Below are positions 1-11,500 of a stretch of DNA of 64,000 bases, piece after piece. The position numbers and the translations under genes are program-made. Source of the DNA: Elephas maximus indicus. Taxonomy: Eukaryota > Chordata > Mammalia > Proboscidea > Elephantidae. The stretch lies in assembly GCF_024166365.1 (NCBI RefSeq), contig NC_064822.1, positions 107,628,823 to 107,692,822 on the forward strand. Reading direction: 5' to 3'. Each line of letters begins with the position of its first letter. The stretch's first letter is position 1. The notes below the pieces were generated by a model, which saw nothing but the letters and a program-made list of their open reading frames with translations, was not told where the DNA came from and made no database searches.

Positions 1-114
1 ACATTTCTTTAATTTGATGAGGTGGAGCTCTTTTTTCATGTATACTATTTGGTTTTCTTTTTTTATATGAACTACCTTACCTGTTCACGGAAGTAATTTA
101 GTAGGTCCATCTTC

Positions 115-297
115 CAAGGTTCAAATCCTGGCTTTTCTACATACTAGCTGTGTGACCTTGGGCAATTTATTTAAATTTGTTGTGTCTCAGTTTCCCCTCT
201 TAAAATAAGGACAATAACATACACCTGCATCGCAAGTTATTGTGAGAACTAAATGGGTTAATTGGATGCAAAGTACTTAGAAGAGTGCCAGGCAAAA
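115..297 (+). repeat. MIR SINE
   Basis: The sequence follows the MIR consensus: a tRNA-like head, the core phrase tgtgaccttgggcaa, 'ctcagtttcccc', a short A-rich stretch and the late part ending in 'agtgccaggca'. It is heavily diverged, as expected of an ancient mammal-wide element. Confidence 0.75.
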
Positions 298-314
298 TCG
301 TGGTAAGTACAGTG

Positions 315-412
315 AAGATGGAGCAGGACTGGGCACCATTTCTTTCTGTTTTACATAAGGCTGCCATGAGTGTGAGCCGAGTCCATGGCAACTAACAACA
401 ACAACAAACAAT
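315..412 (+). repeat. RTE LINE 3'-end fragment
   Basis: The stretch resembles the last ~100 bases of the RTE LINE seen complete at 46290-49502 (opposite strand): 'ggagcaggactgggcac', a diverged 'gctatgagtc...gactcgatggcac' block and a terminal (aac)n tail. It is strongly diverged. Confidence 0.6.
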
Positions 413-702
413 AGCTCATAGTATTCATGCCTGTTGCTCACTTTTCTGCTGGGTTGTTTGTCTTTTTCTTACTAATTCGTACAATCAGGAAATTAGCCTG
501 TTGGCTGGCTTATGTATAGCTTCCTTGTCCTTTACCATTTGACCTTTTTTTGTATTATATTTCATACAGAAATACTAAATAGTTTTTATTATGACTACCA
601 GTCTTTGCATTCCAAGATAATTAAAAAAAAAATTCTTTTTTTCCCTGGCCAATCAGGGGACGTTTTTTATGGGATAGACAATGAGTAATGGTTCTGCAAA
701 TG

Positions 703-920
703 CAAAACCAGAAACCAAACCAGTTGCCATTAAGTCAATTCCAACTCATGGAGACCCCGTGTGTGCAAAGTAGAACTGCTCCATAGGGTTTTCAAGGCTG
801 TGACCTTTTAGAAGCAGATCACCAGGCCTGTCTTCCAAGGTGCCTCTGGGTGGGTTTGAACTGCTAACCTTTTGGCTAGTAGTTGAGTGCTTAACCTATT
901 GCACCACCCGAGGACTCCTT
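703..920 (-). repeat. AfroSINE, long class
   Basis: A reverse-oriented AfroSINE. It shows the LINE-derived 3' tail (read here as gttgccattaagtcaattcc), the 'gaagcagatcaccaggcc' module that marks the longer class, and the tRNA-like head ending at 'caccacccgaggactcct'. Confidence 0.85.
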
Positions 921-2796
921 CTACAACTGCAGAAGGGAGCAAAAAAGAATGTCTCCCCCACCTGTCTGGAAGAGGAGAAGTAAGCTCCTCCACCAGGGCT
1001 GGAGCAGCTGTGGTGTCTGGGACAGTTCAGTGAAGCCTAGAAGGGCTGAGGGACTGGCTTGCTTGTCTGCTCAGATCTGGACTCCAGAAGACGCGGTGGG
1101 AAAGGAGGTAGGAAGTGGGAGGACAAGTTGAGTGTGGGCTTGGGGGGGGTGCCACAGAATACTACAAGATGAGAATGAGTCTTTGGGGGTGGGCAAAGGA
1201 CTACTGGGGGAAGGGCTTTGTAGGATTAATTTATCTCAAGATTCTGCCCAGAATCCCATAAGGTGGTCTCTGGGAGATGGACAGAGGCATGGGCTGGGGG
1301 GGAGGGGGAGCTGAGTTTGGATGAACCACTAGACTGCACGCTCTTGTGGGGCAGGGATCCTTGGCTCTCAGTGCTGACAGTTTCTTGAGGACCCCTCCAG
1401 TGGGTGTTTATGCACACTGCCTGGCACCAAGTGGGGTCCCAGTGTTGGCCTGTGAATGTAGACAGGTGGACAGTGAGGGGGCTGGAGCTGCCAGGAATGC
1501 TTGAAGGGGGGCGGGTGATGGAGAGGCTGAGGGCTGACAGTGGGCAGGGGCTGCAATGGGAAATGTTGCTCAACGGGAGGCTGAAGCCATGGCTCATAGG
1601 CCCTTTCTCTGCAATCCCTCCCTCAACTCCCTCTACAACCCCTGTGCCCTTCCAGGTGTTAGGTAAGTGGAAGGGCCACACAAGTGGCCTGGGGAGGGGG
1701 AATGATGCATCCAGGGTGACAAGGCAGGTCACTGGCAGTGCCTTGCCAAAGATTCTCAGGCCAGGCTCTAGAGGAGGAATTCCTGGCATGGGTAGGGCAC
1801 AGCTTCCTCCAGAGTACAGATTCTGGGGGAGGGCTGAAGGTGGGAGAGGATGTGGGGAAGAATGGAAAAGCAGATTGAGGAGGAGTCCTGAGAGGTAAGC
1901 ACAGAGTGGGTGCATTTGTGTGTGTGTGTGTGTGTGTGAATTAAACAATTAGTCTCCTTTGCCCACTTGGAGGCTGGGGGCGGAGGTGTGGGTGGCTGGA
2001 GCAGAATCTCCATGACTGCAAATATCACAGGACCAGGAAATCTATAACTGAGAATTTGAGATTAAATCTCTCTTTCTCCCTTCCTCTCTCTCTCTCTCAC
2101 ACACACAGATGCACACGCATGCATACACACACACAGCAGACTCCACTGTCTCCGTGGGCATCCCTCTGCCTCTGGACTGAGCTGCCCTCAAAACAATGGT
2201 GAGGGGAAGGCCTCCCCCAAGAGTGCTGAGAAGCGACTGCCACAGGTTTAGCCTCACCGGGAGTAATCTCTTGTCTAACTGAAATGTCAGACCAGGAAGG
2301 GCATTCCATCCCCACCCTTCTCCACCCAGGACTTCCCCTAAGGGCTTGTCTAAGGTGACAATCTGTCCAGCTCATCCAGGTGGGGCTAACGGTGGGCTAA
2401 AGGTGACAGGCCTTTCAGCAGTCTTTTCCAAAGGCTCCTCTGGCTGTCCCTGAGCAAGGTCTGGGAATTTTGGAACCTGACCCCCTCCCCCACCCCGCCC
2501 GCAGTGGAGGGGGTGTGGCCTGTGTGGCTCCAGGCTACTAGGGAGTGAGGCCAGCACTCAGTTAGCAAAGACTGTCCATTGTGTTCTGTTCCAGCACAAT
2601 GTTTACCCCCCTCTTGGACTCGGTTTGAAACTGCTGGGGATTGTTTGGTGGTGGCTTCAGTGGGGGAGGTCTGGTAGATGAGTGACTCTTGGTGGCAGAC
2701 CTGGCGGCCCTTAAAGAGGAAAATGGCAGAGCTGGGGGGATGGGGAGGAGTGTTTGAGCGCAAATACAAGCACAAGCACACAGAAAGGATCACACA

Positions 2797-2950
2797 AGCA
2801 GCTACCAACTTAAAGGTTAGTGGTTCGAACACACCCAGTGGTGTTTCGGAAGAAGGCTTGGTGATCTGCTTCCATAAAGATTACAGCCAAGAAAACCCTA
2901 TGGAGCAATTCTACAGTGTAACACATGGGGTCACTATGAGTCAGAATTGA
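2797..2950 (+). repeat. AfroSINE, long class, 5'-truncated
   Basis: Forward copy starting within the tRNA-like head. It contains 'ggtgatctgcttccataaa', 'aaaaccctatggagcaattc' and the tail ending in 'atgagtcagaattgac'. It lies between AC-rich repeats upstream of KRT7. Confidence 0.8.
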
Positions 2951-3809
2951 CAGAACAGGTAGCACACAGATATGCATACAAACGTGCAATTATATATCCA
3001 CAGACCCTCCTCCCAGGCACACGTACACAGACTCCCACTTCTGTAAGTATGTATACAGACATGCACGCATATATGCCTATGCAAAGTCCAATGACTCACA
3101 GCTGTGTACACAGAAGTGTCACAAATACACAAAGGTGTCCCCTTTCTCTACAGGGGCAAATAAAATAGGTGGGCAGGGGTGTGAGTCGGGGTGGGTTGGG
3201 GAAGCATAGGCCCAAGGTAACCATTCCCACTGGCTTCAGTTGCCTATTGGAGTGGGCCAGAAGTCAGGCCATGCCCCACTCAGCGTGGAATGAGGTGGGG
3301 GGATGTGGTCAGGGAGACCAGCTTGGCCAAGCTCAAGCAGCCTCTCACCGAGGTCTGGCACATCCTGGGGTCAGATTATTCAAGACCTGAGCTGATCTCT
3401 GGAGGAGGAGCTGGTTTTGGAAGGTTGGGGTGGGGATGAGGGATGCCATTTTGGCTTTCAGCTGCTGGGGGAGCTGACTCCCAGGACTGAAACTTTTTTG
3501 TCCCCCCCACCCCCCCGCCCCTGTCTCTTACCCTCTGGTCTCCCTGTTCTGGCCTCAGGAATTTGGATGTTCTTCATACCTTGCTCAAGCCTCCTTTGGG
3601 AAGCTTTCCCTGACTGAGCCCTTCTCAGCTTCCGGCGCCTGCCTGCATCTGGGGGCCTAGGGGTCTACGTCAGCCGCACCCTCCCTCCCCGCTTCGGACC
3701 GCTCTTGCTTGGACTGAAAGTCTGGGCCCCGGCGAGGAGGGCGGCGCGGAGGACGGAAATGCGGCCCCAGGAGGGATCTGTCTGGCAGCGAAAGGTGGCT
3801 CGTGGCCAG

Positions 3810-3880
3810 CCCCGCCCCTACCTGTGTAAGCTGATCCGCCCGGCCCAGCGGATAAAAGAGGCCGAGTACACCGGAGGTCA
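3810..3880 (+). promoter_or_regulatory. KRT7 core promoter with TATA box
   Basis: A TATA-like element, gataaaag, lies at 3851-3858, about 80 bases before the KRT7 start codon. A GC box (ccccgcccc) lies around 3810-3819. TATA-to-start spacing implies transcription begins near 3880 and a 5' UTR of roughly 50 bases. The surrounding 3.65-4.26 kb is GC-rich with many CpGs, as is usual at keratin first exons. The transcription start is inferred, not seen. Confidence 0.7.
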
Positions 3881-3932
3881 AAGAGTTGCTGCTGCGCCTT
3901 GCCTGCTGCTCTGTCCAGCCGGCGTAGCCGCT

Positions 3933-6900
3933 ATGTCAGTCCACTTCGGCTCCCAGGTCTTCAGCTCGCGCTCCGCCGCCTTGCCCGGCCGTGGCGCCCA
4001 GGTGCGCCTGAGCTCCGCGCGCCCCGGGGCCTTCGGCAACAGCAGCCTGTACGGTCTGAGCGCCTCGCGGCCGCGCGTTACTCTGCACTCCGCCTACGGA
4101 GGACCAGTGAGCGCCGGCATCCGCGAGGTCACCGTCAATCAGAGCCTGCTGGCCCCGCTGACTGTGGACATCGACCCCTCCATCCAGCAGGTGCGCCAGG
4201 AGGAGCGCGAGCAGATTAAGACCCTGAACGACAAGTTCGCTTCCTTTATCGACAAGGTGAGCCCTGCACGGACCCTGCCCCGAGCCATGCTCCAGGCCAC
4301 ACCAGCCACCCAAACCCTGCTGGCACACTGGCTAGGCGCTGGGAGACTTGCCCGTTTCCTCTTTTCTGCCAATATCGGGGGATGCCTTCTCAAGTCCTGC
4401 TCCCGGCCCACTAACCCTGACGCTATTTTGCCCACCTCTGGATCCAAGCCCTCTCCTCCAGCAAGCTGCCCCAACCGCCCCTCCCTTTCCTGGCAGAGAG
4501 AAACTGTGGTGGCGCAGTGGTTAAGCGCTCGGCTGCGCTAACTGAGAAGTTGGCGGTTTGAGAAAGATGTGGCAGTCTGCTTTCCTAAAGGTCACAGCCT
4601 TGGAAACCCTATGGGGAAGTTCTACTCTGCCCTACAGGGTTGCTGGACAGCAATGGGTTTGGTTTTTCTCCCAGAGCGTGAGGGTGAGATCTGTCCAGCT
4701 GCCCAGGCTGGCTGTGTCTGTGATCCGCTGGGGCTACTGGGGGCAGCTGCATCACCAGTTTCAGGCTGGGAGCTCCAGAGGACAGGACCAGGAGCTCTCT
4801 TTCTAGATCCCTTCTCCTGAGGGTGCTGGGTGGAGTCAGGGAAGGGGTGGGAAGTGACATGCCCTTCTCAGCTGCTGAGATCCTCGCCTCCCTCAGATGC
4901 TGCCCATGCTGAGGTAGATGATAGAAATAAAGGGCTGGAGGGAGGGAGGCTCCTGGTCTCACCTGCCCCACCTACCTGGTCCTTGAGCCTCTGTTTGGTG
5001 GCAGGAAGTGAGGTTACACACCTGTTCTTGGAGATAGCTCAGTTGGGAACGGGGAGGTGGCACTGAGGGACCCTGGGGAGGCGTTTCTCCTGGCTATTTG
5101 CTCCTGCCTCACATCGGCCCCACCCATGGGGCAGATGACTGGTGGGCCTGGAAGGGGTGGGGGCAAGGTGGGCATAGCTGGACTCAGGAACTAAGGCCTG
5201 GCCCAGTTGGGCCCCTCTGGCCAGAGCTCCCTCCCACTAGCTTAGACCAGGCTTTGCGTCTTCTGATTTTGTGCACCTCCCTGACTCTTTCCCTTCCATC
5301 ATCCCACCCTGAGAGTCCTCCTCTCCTTTATCATTCAGACTGTACACATCCTCCAGTGTCCCCTGAAGCCAGGCCATCCAGGCCTAGACTCCACCTGTCA
5401 CTGAGCCGCACTATCTTACTTCTTCAGTCCCCAGGTCCTGGGCTTTGAGATGGCTACTCTTGCCTCCTACTCCCAGCCACAGTGGGTGGTTCTAAGGGCC
5501 TTTCTGGGCCCCAGGGCTGGCAGAGGGCTGGCCACATAGTGGGTGCTCGTTTTACATTTTACACAGAGCCCTGTCCTGAGGCCTCCACGGAGGAAAGGGG
5601 AAGGAACGAAAGGATACAGACGAGGGAAGAGATGAGTTCCCAGCCTGAGGGGAGAGACAGGCCTTGTCAGCTGAGGACACAGATATGAAGAGGGCAGCCC
5701 TCAGAGAGGGAGGTAGAGAAGGGTACCGTAACACGATGGGAGCGAAGGAGGGAGGAGACTCCCAAGCACATTTTTTTGAGAGCCAGGCACCAGAAGTACA
5801 TTGTGAACTAGGCAGGACTAGTCCCTGGGTTACGCTCTGGGACACTTGAGAAAGAGTTGTGGAAGAGAGACTTATTTAGGGTGGGCTTCCTGGAGGAGAG
5901 GGGCAAGGGCTGGGAACTGGTGTCAGGCGAATAGCCAGTGGGAACATAGGCTCAGCTGGGTGGCTGGAGGCCCTTCCCAGCTCCGCGGTGGGGGGTGCCA
6001 TTGGGCCCCTCATGAGTTCCCATTCTATGTCCCTTGTAGGTGCGGTTCCTGGAGCAGCAGAACAAGCTGCTGGAGACCAAGTGGGCACTGCTGCAGAAGC
6101 AGAAGTCAGCCAAGAGCAGCCACCTCCCGGGCATCTTTGAGGCCCAGATTGCTGCCCTTCGGCGGCAGCTTGAGGTGCTGCAGGTAGATGGGGGGCGCTT
6201 GGAGCTGGAGCTGAGGAACACGCAGGACGTCGTGGAAGACTTCAAGAATAAGTAATGTCCCCCAGTGTAACCTGCGGGGCAGGGGCCCCTGCCCCTGGGC
6301 CATTGCACCGCTTCTGCAAGTCGCCTCTGGGCCAGGGGTCAGAGGCCAACTGCTCAGTACAATAACTCCCTGAAGGACAGGTCTTTCCTAACACATTCCC
6401 TGACTCCTCCTCTCCCACTTCTTTGTCCTTCGGGGTTATTTCCAGTTAATTCTGGTCTTTTCTCCTGACTTAATCCCAGTGAATTGTCTCAGCCCAGCCC
6501 TGAACTTCACTGTTCCCATTGGGCACATGACCAAGACCCCAAGAGAGGATAGGGCAGAAAGTGCCCTATGATAGATGTGCTTCAGAACTGGCACAACCCT
6601 CACAGATAATTCTAGAACAACTCCATATTGTTCGGATGAAGAATTAGAGAGCAAAGAGGTTCAGGGACTTGATGGAGAGTACATAGCAAGTCAGAGGGAG
6701 AGCTGGGCTTGAATTTTGGGTTCCTGACTCCCAGAAGGCTACATGGAGCAGACTTGAAAGGAAGGAAGCAAGGAGGGAGAATGGTCCTGTGAGTGATGGG
6801 AGGGATTGCAGAGTCTGAGCCTGAGTCTCGTCAGGGCAGGGACCAGAAAGGAGGCTGTGAGGAGGGGCAGAGAGTAGAGGAGCTGGAAGGCTGGGGTTTT

Positions 6901-7221
6901 CCAAAAGAGGCCTTTGAGGTACCTGCTGAGTGCCTTTCTTATTGAATAGAAACCAAAGCCTGAGGCTTGGGCTCCACCCAACCCTGGCACGTCATGCTCT
7001 GCCTGGGGGTGCGTGACTGAGTGTGAGAGGTCTACCAGCTCAGACTGGAGGAGAGCAAACAAGACCTCTGCCAGGGTGTCCCCCCTCCCCCTGCTCCCCT
7101 AAGGCAAAAGTCAATATGATTAATCCCACAGCAGGTGGAACCAGACAGGTGCAGGGCAGAAAAGGCCTGGGACAACCAGTACGCCCCTGTTGCCAGGTAC
7201 CATACATGTGTGCATGGATAG

Positions 7222-7265
<44 letters not shown>

Positions 7266-8540
7266 CCCTCACCCCCAAAACCCTAAAAGAAGCATGAAGG
7301 GGGTGCAGGGAGGGGCCCTGGTGTACACCTGCTCAGCGAATCCAACCCTGCACCCTCTGGGTCTGGCAGGGCATCGTAGAGGCAGGGGTGGACAGACAGC
7401 CAGGCAGATGTTTCCATTTTATTCTATAGAACCTGAGGGAGTGTGGCTTTGGGGGTGTGGGCATCTCTCACCCCAAATCTGGGTTCTGGAGGGGCCCTGT
7501 CTGTCTGGGTACCCTGGTCCCCACCATGTCTGGCCCAGGCTGCTCCTGCTGCTTCCTAGCACCTCTTGGGCATGGCTGACTTCTCACTTCTGACACCTTT
7601 TTCGAAGTCTTCAGATAAACTCTGGGTTAGTCCAATGCCCTCTCTTCCTCTGTGCCCTGTTTTGCTGAGGTCCTCCTGTGGGTCAGTGGCTGGCTCTGTA
7701 GAGGAAGAGGGATGGGGGGCTGTGGGAGTAAGGGTGGGGAATAGGCCATCTAGCTGCGACCTGGTTCTTCCTGGACTTCCTGATGCTCCAGGGTTCTTGC
7801 CCTTCAGACCTCTCGCTCACCCCTCAGTAGGAAGTGATAGGCAGTGGTTAAGGCATAGGCTCTGGGGTCAGACTGCTAGGGCTCAAGTCAGGGATTTGGC
7901 ACTTAGCTTAGCGACGTGTGCCTTGGTCCCTTCTTGGGTAATCACAGGCTGTCCTTAGAGGATGGCTGTAAGGATAAAATGAGGTGGTGTGTGGGAAGCA
8001 TGTACTACTGCAGGCCCTAAGTGTGGCTAGTATTACTTGTTGTCCCTCCCTTAGTATATGCAGCCTTTGTCCTTTGATTCACATATGTTCCCTGCCATCC
8101 TCCCCACCCTGCCCTATGCCAAGACTCAAAGCCTAGGAACAGCCAATGGGAAAGTCAGGGAAATTGGGTTCTTAGCCTGACACCTGTGAAGGAGGTGCAG
8201 GGCAGGTTTTCACTCTGGGTGTCAAAGGGGATGCAGGTAAATCCATCCCAACACCATGTCCCCTCCTCTACTTCAGGTACGAAGATGAAATCAACTGTCG
8301 CACGGCTGCTGAGAATGAGTTTGTGGTGCTGAAGAAGGTGAGGTCGCAGACAGGCTGGGGCTGAAAACACGTGGGATATGGGCCACACTGCACTCTCATC
8401 TGAACAGCAATGGGGACCTGTGGTCAAGGTCTGGCCTGGGCTCTGCCAGAGGGGAGGGATGGGCGTCAAGAGGGTGGAGTCTAGAAGTCACGCCCTTACA
8501 GCACACTCTGTCCTCCGTGTGTGTGCACGCGCGCGCGTGC

Positions 8541-8575
<35 letters not shown>

Positions 8576-11500
8576 TGGTGAGTGACTGCACTGGATTTTG
8601 AGCCCTCAGGGGGTAGAACTAAGACCAAAGGATGAAAGTTTTAAGGAAGATTTCAACCCCAAATAAGGAAGTACTCTCTCTTAGTCAGAACATTCCATTA
8701 CAGACTAGGTGGCCCATGGACCGCCTGAACTATTTGCTGAATGAATGGAATGGGCTGCCTCAAGGCACAGTGAGCTGCTGTCACTGGAGATACACAAGCC
8801 CACCTTGGAAGGCCTTAGGAGTGTTTTAGACGAGCTTGAACTAGACGTCCTTTGAGATTCTGATTTAACACACACTCACTGAGCAGCTTGGTGCTCCAGA
8901 CCCATCTACAGAAATATAGTCTGTCCTGGGGCTCGGGGCCCTTGGAGACTCGGCAATAGGTAACTGTGGGTCCTGCCCTCAAGGAGTTTAGCTATTGGAA
9001 AGTATAGCCAGAAGAGGCCCCAGACATCATCTTGACCTGTGGTGTTTAAAGTGTGATCTGGGGCCCACCTGCATCAGAATCACCCACACTGCTAATTAAA
9101 CCTCAGGCCTGGAATCTGTCATCTCTAGAAGTGGTGTTCTGGAGTCTCAATAATTTTGTGCTCACTCATTTTCCTGATGAGAAGTTGAGGTTCACGGAGT
9201 TAAAGTGATTTGTTCAAGGTCACACAGCTAGTAGGTGGTGGAGCCAGGAGTGTGTCCAAACCATGAAAAGTTTTAGCAACTAGCCAGTGCTACATCTGGA
9301 GCTTCAGGCTGCCCTGGACTACCCATGTTGAGAAAGCACCTCAGTCCTGGGAGTGCACAGAGATGAGGCCAATCACACAGCCTGGAGAGCCCAGTGCAGG
9401 AAACTTCTAACTGAGGCCATGTCAGGCAGCCTGTGAAAACTGGGTGTGATGGGCCATGGTTTTTGGCCTTATGGGTTGGACAGTACTGGCTTCCTCCTAC
9501 CCTACTGAATGTTCTGCGTGTGAGGACGTAGTGACCCTCTGTCCCCTTCTCCCACTCCTTCACCCACACCTCCCAGGACGTGGATGCTGCCTACATGAAC
9601 AAAGTGGAGTTGGAGGCCAAGGTTGATGCCCTTAATGATGAGATCAACTTCCTTAAGACCATCTACGAGACGGTGAGGACCTCCAGGGTGTGAGACATGT
9701 GGTGTCCCAATCAGGCAGCTGTCTGGTCCAGCCCTCTGCCTCTGGGCTAATCTAAGTGTGTGTGTTTTGGGGGTGTGGTATTTATCCTGCTCTTCCCTGG
9801 GTGTTACAGTTAATACACTCAGCTGCTAACTGAAAGGTTGGAGATTCATGTCTACCCAGAGGCTCCTTGGAAGAAAGCCCTGTTAATCTACTTCTGAAAA
9901 ATCAGCCATTGAAAACCCTATGGAGCATAGTTCTACTCTGACACACGTGGTTGACTCCTTGGCAACTGACTGGTTATTCAGTTATCCTGGACTCAGGGAT
10001 CCATGGTGGGCTAGAGTGCCAGGAGGAGCTTGGGGTAGTAGAGCAGGGTGAGGTCAGCCAGGAATGGCCTTCCAGAGACATGGGATGACCAAAGCAGCAT
10101 TTGTCAGGAAAGGGGATTGGGAGGGACCGAAAGGAACCAGAGGAGGTCAGGGGATCTTAGGCTGTGACAGGGTTCAAAGGTGGGCTGGGTGGGGCGGGAA
10201 GGGGCACCAAGTCAGGGCAGTCTGGAGTGACTGACAGTTTGCACCAGAGGAACTGGGTAAGTGGCCACCTACCAGCCAAAACACTGTCTCTGTCCTCCCC
10301 TCCTATCCTGTTATCTTCCTCCTACCTTTACCCTGCCCTGGGCTTCCAACTCCTTTTCTGCCTCAGAGATTTAAAGCCTCTCCTTTCTCCTCAGTGTGAG
10401 TCTCTGGCTTTAAGCTGAAGATAGGGTGGCAGGAGCTGGTGGGACATAATTAGCATATGATACTAATTGCAGACCAGTTCTCAGTTCTCCTCAGTCTAGT
10501 CTTTTTTCTGAACCTATAGTTTTCATCAGCCCTCAGTGAATTTCCACACGTGTGTTCATTTCAGGGGCTGAATCCTTGAGGCTCATTTCCAGCGCTTCTA
10601 ATCTCAGTGGAGGGTTTTTGTATGTTTATGACATACTACATATATAAGCTTATTATATAAGCATGTTTTTTATATATATATATATATATACACACACAAA
10701 CACACACAGGAATATTATGTATGTAATTATTTTTTTCTCTTTATGAAAGTAATACATAATCATTGCAAAAAATCCAGAAAATTAAATGAAGCATAAAATT
10801 GAAAACATCACCTATAAACCCAGTGCCGCCGTACCCAATGTTAATATTTTGATACCTACCTTTCCAGACATTTTCTGTGCATATATATACATATAGTTGT
10901 GGAAATATATATATATTTTTAAATAAAAATAGAGTCATAATTTCTTTGTTTAAAGGTATAACATGGCCATATTTCTCTGACAGTAAATACAAGTATATCA
11001 TCATTTTTAGAGGCTGTAGAGTGTCCTATTGTAGGATGAAATATAATTTATTTCACCTATCCCCACTGGCCCCTTCACAACAAAGGGTGGACCCCACAGC
11101 ATCTCACAGCTGTAGCCCTTGCAGCTCACTATGCTCTGTCACTTGCTTTATCCCCTTGAGTCCTATCAGACTCATGCCCACTCCAGTATCTCCTTTCTTT
11201 TTCTTTCTTCTTCTGTTTTATGTGGGGAATCCCAGAGCAGGGGTGGGAACCAGGATGGATCACACCCGAGGTCCCAATGTTCTGTCTGGTCCCTACAGGA
11301 ATTGACAGAGCTGCGGGCCCAGATCTCAGACACATCCGTGGTGCTGTCCATGGACAACAGCCGCTCCCTGGACCTGGATGGCATCATCGCCGAGGTCAAG
11401 GCCCAGTACGAGGAGATGGCCAACCGTAGCCAGGCTGAGGCCGAGGCTTCCTACCAGACTAAGGTGTGTGACCATTGGGGTGTATCTTTCTCCTCCAGGC

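Larger units (their letters stand above)
1..3800. other. Intergenic region upstream of KRT7
   Basis: I see no protein-coding exon here. The stretch holds a MIR, an RTE 3' fragment, two AfroSINEs and simple GT and CA repeats near 1917-1938 and 2095-2140. The open frames on either strand are low-complexity or repeat-derived, have no keratin similarity and no consistent splice-site framing. The last 150 bases before the KRT7 TATA box become GC-rich and are promoter-proximal. Confidence 0.7.

Noticed and set aside
1226-1948. 240-codon open frame on the - strand upstream of KRT7
   Set aside because: It is built on a (CA)n repeat and proline/serine-rich low-complexity sequence, overlaps an open frame on the other strand, and has no recognisable domain or splice context.
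3705-4541. 278-codon forward frame reading through KRT7 exon 1
   Set aside because: It is the KRT7 exon 1 frame extended upstream past the TATA box and downstream into intron 1. The true coding part is 3933-4256.
7032-7286. Small open frames over the CA repeat in KRT7 intron 2
   Set aside because: They are the microsatellite translated (TH or CV repeats).
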